DNA of 6,907 nt. It comes from CAZJOD01 sp964547525 (GTDB lineage Bacteria; Bacillota; Clostridia; JAAYHZ01). Under the pieces are notes generated by a model. That model had not been told where the DNA came from and made no database searches. It saw nothing but the letters and a program-made list of their open reading frames with translations. How positions within the stretch are numbered: position 1 is the first letter of the stretch; each line of letters begins with the position of its first letter. The DNA lies in assembly GCA_964547525.1 (NCBI GenBank), contig CAZJOD010000183.1:1-6907 (forward strand), written 5' to 3'. Both the position numbers and the translations under genes were made by a program. Shown in pieces: positions 4,071 to 6,907 of the stretch.

Positions 4071-6724
4071 GTTTTTTGCTGGGGACAATAACTACATATT
4101 TATTTATATCTATAATTTTAATGATATTTTACACAACTTATTTAATGCACAAAAGAAAAACATACAAATCAGGTATGTTTATGTTATTCTCAGTTTCAGT
4201 GGTATTGTATTTATTCGGTTACATGATGGAGCTAAATAGCACTTCCTTCCGGCAAATGCTCTTTTGGAACATAATACAATATTTAGGTATTCCGTTTACA
4301 TCACTTTTTTGGTTAATATTTTCATTACAATATGTTAAAAAGTATAACCGGTTAAAAACTTGGGTTAAAGCGCTATTATTCGTTATACCCGTTGGCACGG
4401 TAATCATGCGGTTTACAAACCGATTTCATTATTTATTTTACATAGGTTACGAATTTATACAAAACGAATTATTTCCCGTTTTGTACCTGGAGAAAGGCCC
4501 TTGGTATTATGTTCAAACGTTATATACCATTTTATGTATATCAACAATTGTATATTTATATATATCAAGATACAAAATCTCACCTAAAGTTGAAAAAAAA
4601 GGCTTGAAATATATGATTGCCGCGGTCTTTCCTCCTGTGATAGGCCTTATGATGAATATAACATTGACACGGTTTTTAGCAATTGATTATTCCGCTCTGG
4701 CAATACCGATATCAATTTTCTTTATGTCCATACCTGTAAACATATTCGTAGGTCAATATAACGGAGTAAAAAGAATAAAAATACCCAAGGTTATTGATAT
4801 GGTACGACAAGTTGCTAACAAAAAAATGCTGGAAAAAGCTTTATTGTTCAACCTCCAACAGCATTTTTCAGATTCCGGCAAAACCTATTTCGATGATGCG
4901 GTCAAGTTTATTTCAGGTATGTTGGATATGGATTATGTTTGTATTTGTAGATTATCGGAAGATGGTAAAACTTGTCAAACCATGTCCATATACGGTAACA
5001 ATAGATATGCGGAAAACTGTGAAACTCCCTTCGAAAATACAATTTGCGGTTTAGGCGGAGACATCTCCAAGCCTGTTGTTTCTTTTAGAAAGGATGTTTA
5101 TAAAATATTTCCCGAAAACAAATTAGTTCAGGAAATTAAAGCACACAGTTATGTACGGATGTCTTTATCAAACAATTCCGGTGTTCTTGTAGGATTTATT
5201 ACAATGATAAGCAAAAGTCCTAAAGTCAATATCCGGTCGGTTGAATTAATTGTACGCATGATTGGTATACGAGTAGTGGGAGAATTAGAAGGAATCAAGG
5301 CAAAACAAGCTGTTAAAGAGAGCGAAGAGAAATACCGTCTGCTAGTTACTCGTATGCACCAAAGTCTGGTTGTATGTGAATTTAATGAACGTCAAAACGA
5401 AAGACCAATATGCAGATTGATCGATGTTAATCCAAGCTTTGAAAAGCTTACCGGTTTGTCAAAAGAAGAGATTTTAAATAGAGATCTTTACGATATATTA
5501 CCGGATATGAAAAACTGTGATACTCAGCATTTGATAGATGCCGTGGTGCATGGTAACAACGTAAAAACAGAATTGTTTTTCCCAAGTTTTGATAAGTTCT
5601 ATGAGATTATTCTTTATTCACCTAAAGCCAATCAAATGGCTGCTATATTTTCAAATATCACATCAAGAAAAAAACGTGAAGCCGAAATGCTTTATAAAAG
5701 CAATCACGATTCCATTACCGGCCTTTATAACCGGGCATTATTCGAAGCTGAAAAGAAACGAATAAATACAGCCGCACAATTACCTTTATCTATAATTATA
5801 GGTGATGTAAACGGATTGAAATTAACTAACGATATATTCGGACACGATGAAGGCGATAAATTATTGGTTGTAATTGCAAATATTCTAAAAAGAAACTGTC
5901 GTAAGGGTGATATCGTAGCAAGAATAGGCGGTGACGAATTCGGCATACTGATGCCTTTAACCGACGGTGCCACCGCTCGTATGATTTGTAAAAAAGTATA
6001 TGACGAAGTAAACGAATATATGAACGACTCGGATCAAACATCCATATATCCGGGTATTTCATTAGGATATGCAGTTAAAACAAAAGAAGAAGAATCAATA
6101 GAAAAGACTGTTAGAAATGCAGAAGCAAACATGTATAAGAAGAAATTGATTGACAAAAAAAAGAATAACGCCTTATTGATGTCCTCAATCAAAAACATAA
6201 TGCTTGAAAGAACTATCGAACCTAAAGAGCATATTGATCGTTTAATTGAGTTATCGGCTAAATTCGGTGAAGTGCTGAAACTTCCTCGCGAGTCGAAAGA
6301 TGCGTTAGAGCTTGTGGCGGTTTTCCACGACATAGGAAAAATGAATATAGACGATAATATTTTATCAAAAAAAGGTCAATTAACCGAGCAAGAATTGACA
6401 GAATTAAAAAAATATCCGGAAGCGGGATATAGGATTGCTTTGGCGACACCCGAACTCTACCCTGTAGCCGATTACATATTGTGTTCCCATGAACGCTGGG
6501 ACGGCAAAGGTTACCCTCAAGGTTTAACAGGCGAAAACATACCCTTGTTATCCAGAATTTTTGCAGTTATAAACGCATACGAAGCTATGACTCAGGACCG
6601 GCCTTATCGAAAAGCTTTATCTAAAAAGGATGCTTTGGACGAGATAAAAAGTCTTTCCGGAACTTGGTATGACCCCAATATAGCCAATGCTTTTTTCGAC
6701 ATGATGTCAAATACCGGCGGCTAG
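4067..6724 (+). CDS. Membrane sensor 7TM-GAF-PAS-GGDEF-HD-GYP, cyclic di-GMP turnover
   Basis: This 885-residue protein probably makes and/or degrades cyclic di-GMP in response to a signal. Residues 1-230 have about seven hydrophobic segments and resemble the 7TM input region of histidine kinases. About 272-405 is GAF-like and 417-532 PAS-like (KESEEKYRLL, DVNPSFEKLTG). GGDEF (about 545-695) starts at DSITGLYNR; D580 in GDVNGLK, GHDEGD (592-597) and an exact GGDEF at 621-625 indicate an active diguanylate cyclase, and R612/D615 form an RxxD c-di-GMP inhibitory site. HD-GYP (about 705-880) keeps H722, H754/D755 (HDIGK), H808 and DGKGYP (812-817), but Y783, S807 and N836 stand where His, His and Asp are normal metal ligands. 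Phosphodiesterase activity is therefore doubtful. The ATG has AAAGGTG 7 nt upstream and overlaps a seven-codon leader frame. The gene is divergent from the ATP-grasp gene. Confidence 0.93.
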   Translation: MSFLLGTITTYLFISIILMIFYTTYLMHKRKTYKSGMFMLFSVSVVLYLFGYMMELNSTSFRQMLFWNIIQYLGIPFTSLFWLIFSLQYVKKYNRLKTWVKALLFVIPVGTVIMRFTNRFHYLFYIGYEFIQNELFPVLYLEKGPWYYVQTLYTILCISTIVYLYISRYKISPKVEKKGLKYMIAAVFPPVIGLMMNITLTRFLAIDYSALAIPISIFFMSIPVNIFVGQYNGVKRIKIPKVIDMVRQVANKKMLEKALLFNLQQHFSDSGKTYFDDAVKFISGMLDMDYVCICRLSEDGKTCQTMSIYGNNRYAENCETPFENTICGLGGDISKPVVSFRKDVYKIFPENKLVQEIKAHSYVRMSLSNNSGVLVGFITMISKSPKVNIRSVELIVRMIGIRVVGELEGIKAKQAVKESEEKYRLLVTRMHQSLVVCEFNERQNERPICRLIDVNPSFEKLTGLSKEEILNRDLYDILPDMKNCDTQHLIDAVVHGNNVKTELFFPSFDKFYEIILYSPKANQMAAIFSNITSRKKREAEMLYKSNHDSITGLYNRALFEAEKKRINTAAQLPLSIIIGDVNGLKLTNDIFGHDEGDKLLVVIANILKRNCRKGDIVARIGGDEFGILMPLTDGATARMICKKVYDEVNEYMNDSDQTSIYPGISLGYAVKTKEEESIEKTVRNAEANMYKKKLIDKKKNNALLMSSIKNIMLERTIEPKEHIDRLIELSAKFGEVLKLPRESKDALELVAVFHDIGKMNIDDNILSKKGQLTEQELTELKKYPEAGYRIALATPELYPVADYILCSHERWDGKGYPQGLTGENIPLLSRIFAVINAYEAMTQDRPYRKALSKKDALDEIKSLSGTWYDPNIANAFFDMMSNTGG

Positions 6725-6781
6725 AAAATTTTTGTTGTTCTATCTATATGTAAAAGTATTTCACAATTGAACCGATACACT

Positions 6782-6819
6782 CCGGTTTACAGTAACTAAA
6801 TTATTTCAGTGAAATCATT
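6782..6819 (+). repeat. Composite repeated element, copy B, with a 21-bp dyad
   Basis: CCGGTTTACAGT (6782-6793), TAAATTA (6797-6803) and GTGAAATCAT (6809-6818) repeat the words of 3902-3939, the first inverted. In this copy the right half is also a dyad: ATTTCA and TGAAAT flank a single G (6809), and the symmetry extends to 6799-6819 with 9 of 10 pairs. This looks more like a protein-binding site than copy A does. It lies about 60 bp past the sensor stop. Confidence 0.4.
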
Positions 6820-6844
6820 AACACTTATTTACTTTTTTTATCAA

Positions 6845-6896
6845 AATCACTCCTCACCTTAACGGGTGATTAAAGAAAAACACCCTGAAAATCACC
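6845..6896. other. Nest of mutually exclusive hairpins at the window end
   Basis: The segment GGGTGATT (6864-6871) can pair with four neighbours: AATCAC (6845-6850), CACC (6855-6858), CACCC (6881-6885) and AATCACC (6890-6896, 7 bp perfect). Only one can form at a time. There is no clear T run on either strand, so a plain terminator is not supported. The window ends 11 bases later, and the neighbouring gene is unseen. Confidence 0.3.
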
Positions 6897-6907
6897 TTCA
6901 AGTGGAA

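Noticed and set aside
6770..6787. Short hairpin AACCG/CGGTT as the sensor gene terminator
   Set aside because: It has a stem of only 5 bp with an 8-nt loop and no T run after it. No convincing terminator for the sensor gene was found.
3902..6793. 12-bp inverted repeats flanking the sensor gene as ends of a mobile element
   Set aside because: No transposase, integrase or target-site duplication is visible, and the gene between is an ordinary chromosomal-type sensor with its own promoter.
6872..6905. Possible C-terminus of a minus-strand gene (PLEGDFQGVFL, then stop)
   Set aside because: Only eleven codons are visible before the window edge, with no recognisable motif or supporting context.

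Overview
The window is AT-rich, with strong AGGAGG-type ribosome binding sites, a Gram-positive style lipoprotein signal and Clostridia-like protein families. It most likely comes from a low-GC anaerobic Firmicute (class Clostridia). This is inferred from composition and family resemblance only; the species cannot be named. No tRNA, rRNA, CRISPR array, transposase or integrase is visible.

Layout, left to right. (1) Positions 1-728, minus strand: the N-terminal half of a lipoprotein solute-binding protein of an ABC importer, cut by the window edge. (2) 729-1031: intergenic, with its extended -10 promoter, a 21-bp dyad and a strong bidirectional terminator serving msrA. (3) 1032-1538, minus: msrA, a stand-alone peptide methionine sulfoxide reductase A. 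(4) 1539-1709: a gap holding a long-range inverted repeat. (5) 1710-3659, minus: a three-part fusion of GNAT acetyltransferase, RimK-like N-terminal (RLAN) domain and RimK-type ATP-grasp ligase. It may be read through into msrA, because no terminator separates them. (6) 3660-4066: a divergent control region with promoters on both strands, two dyads and a composite repeated element. (7) 4067-6724, plus: an 885-residue membrane sensor with 7TM, GAF, PAS, GGDEF and HD-GYP domains. It is preceded by a seven-codon open frame whose stop overlaps the sensor start. (8) 6725-6907: a non-coding tail carrying a second copy of the composite element and a nest of mutually exclusive hairpins.

Three points stand out. 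The GNAT-RLAN-ATP-grasp protein puts an acylating and a peptide-bond-forming module in one chain, which suggests a small acetylated peptide or amide product (inference). The sensor keeps an intact GGDEF site and c-di-GMP inhibitory site, while several expected metal ligands of its HD-GYP domain are replaced, so it may be mainly a diguanylate cyclase. The sensor's translation start is a 20-bp near-tandem duplication that creates a tiny coupled leader peptide. The genes do not form an obvious single pathway: the left part looks like nutrient uptake and oxidative repair, the centre like specialised metabolite or peptide modification, and the right like second-messenger signalling.
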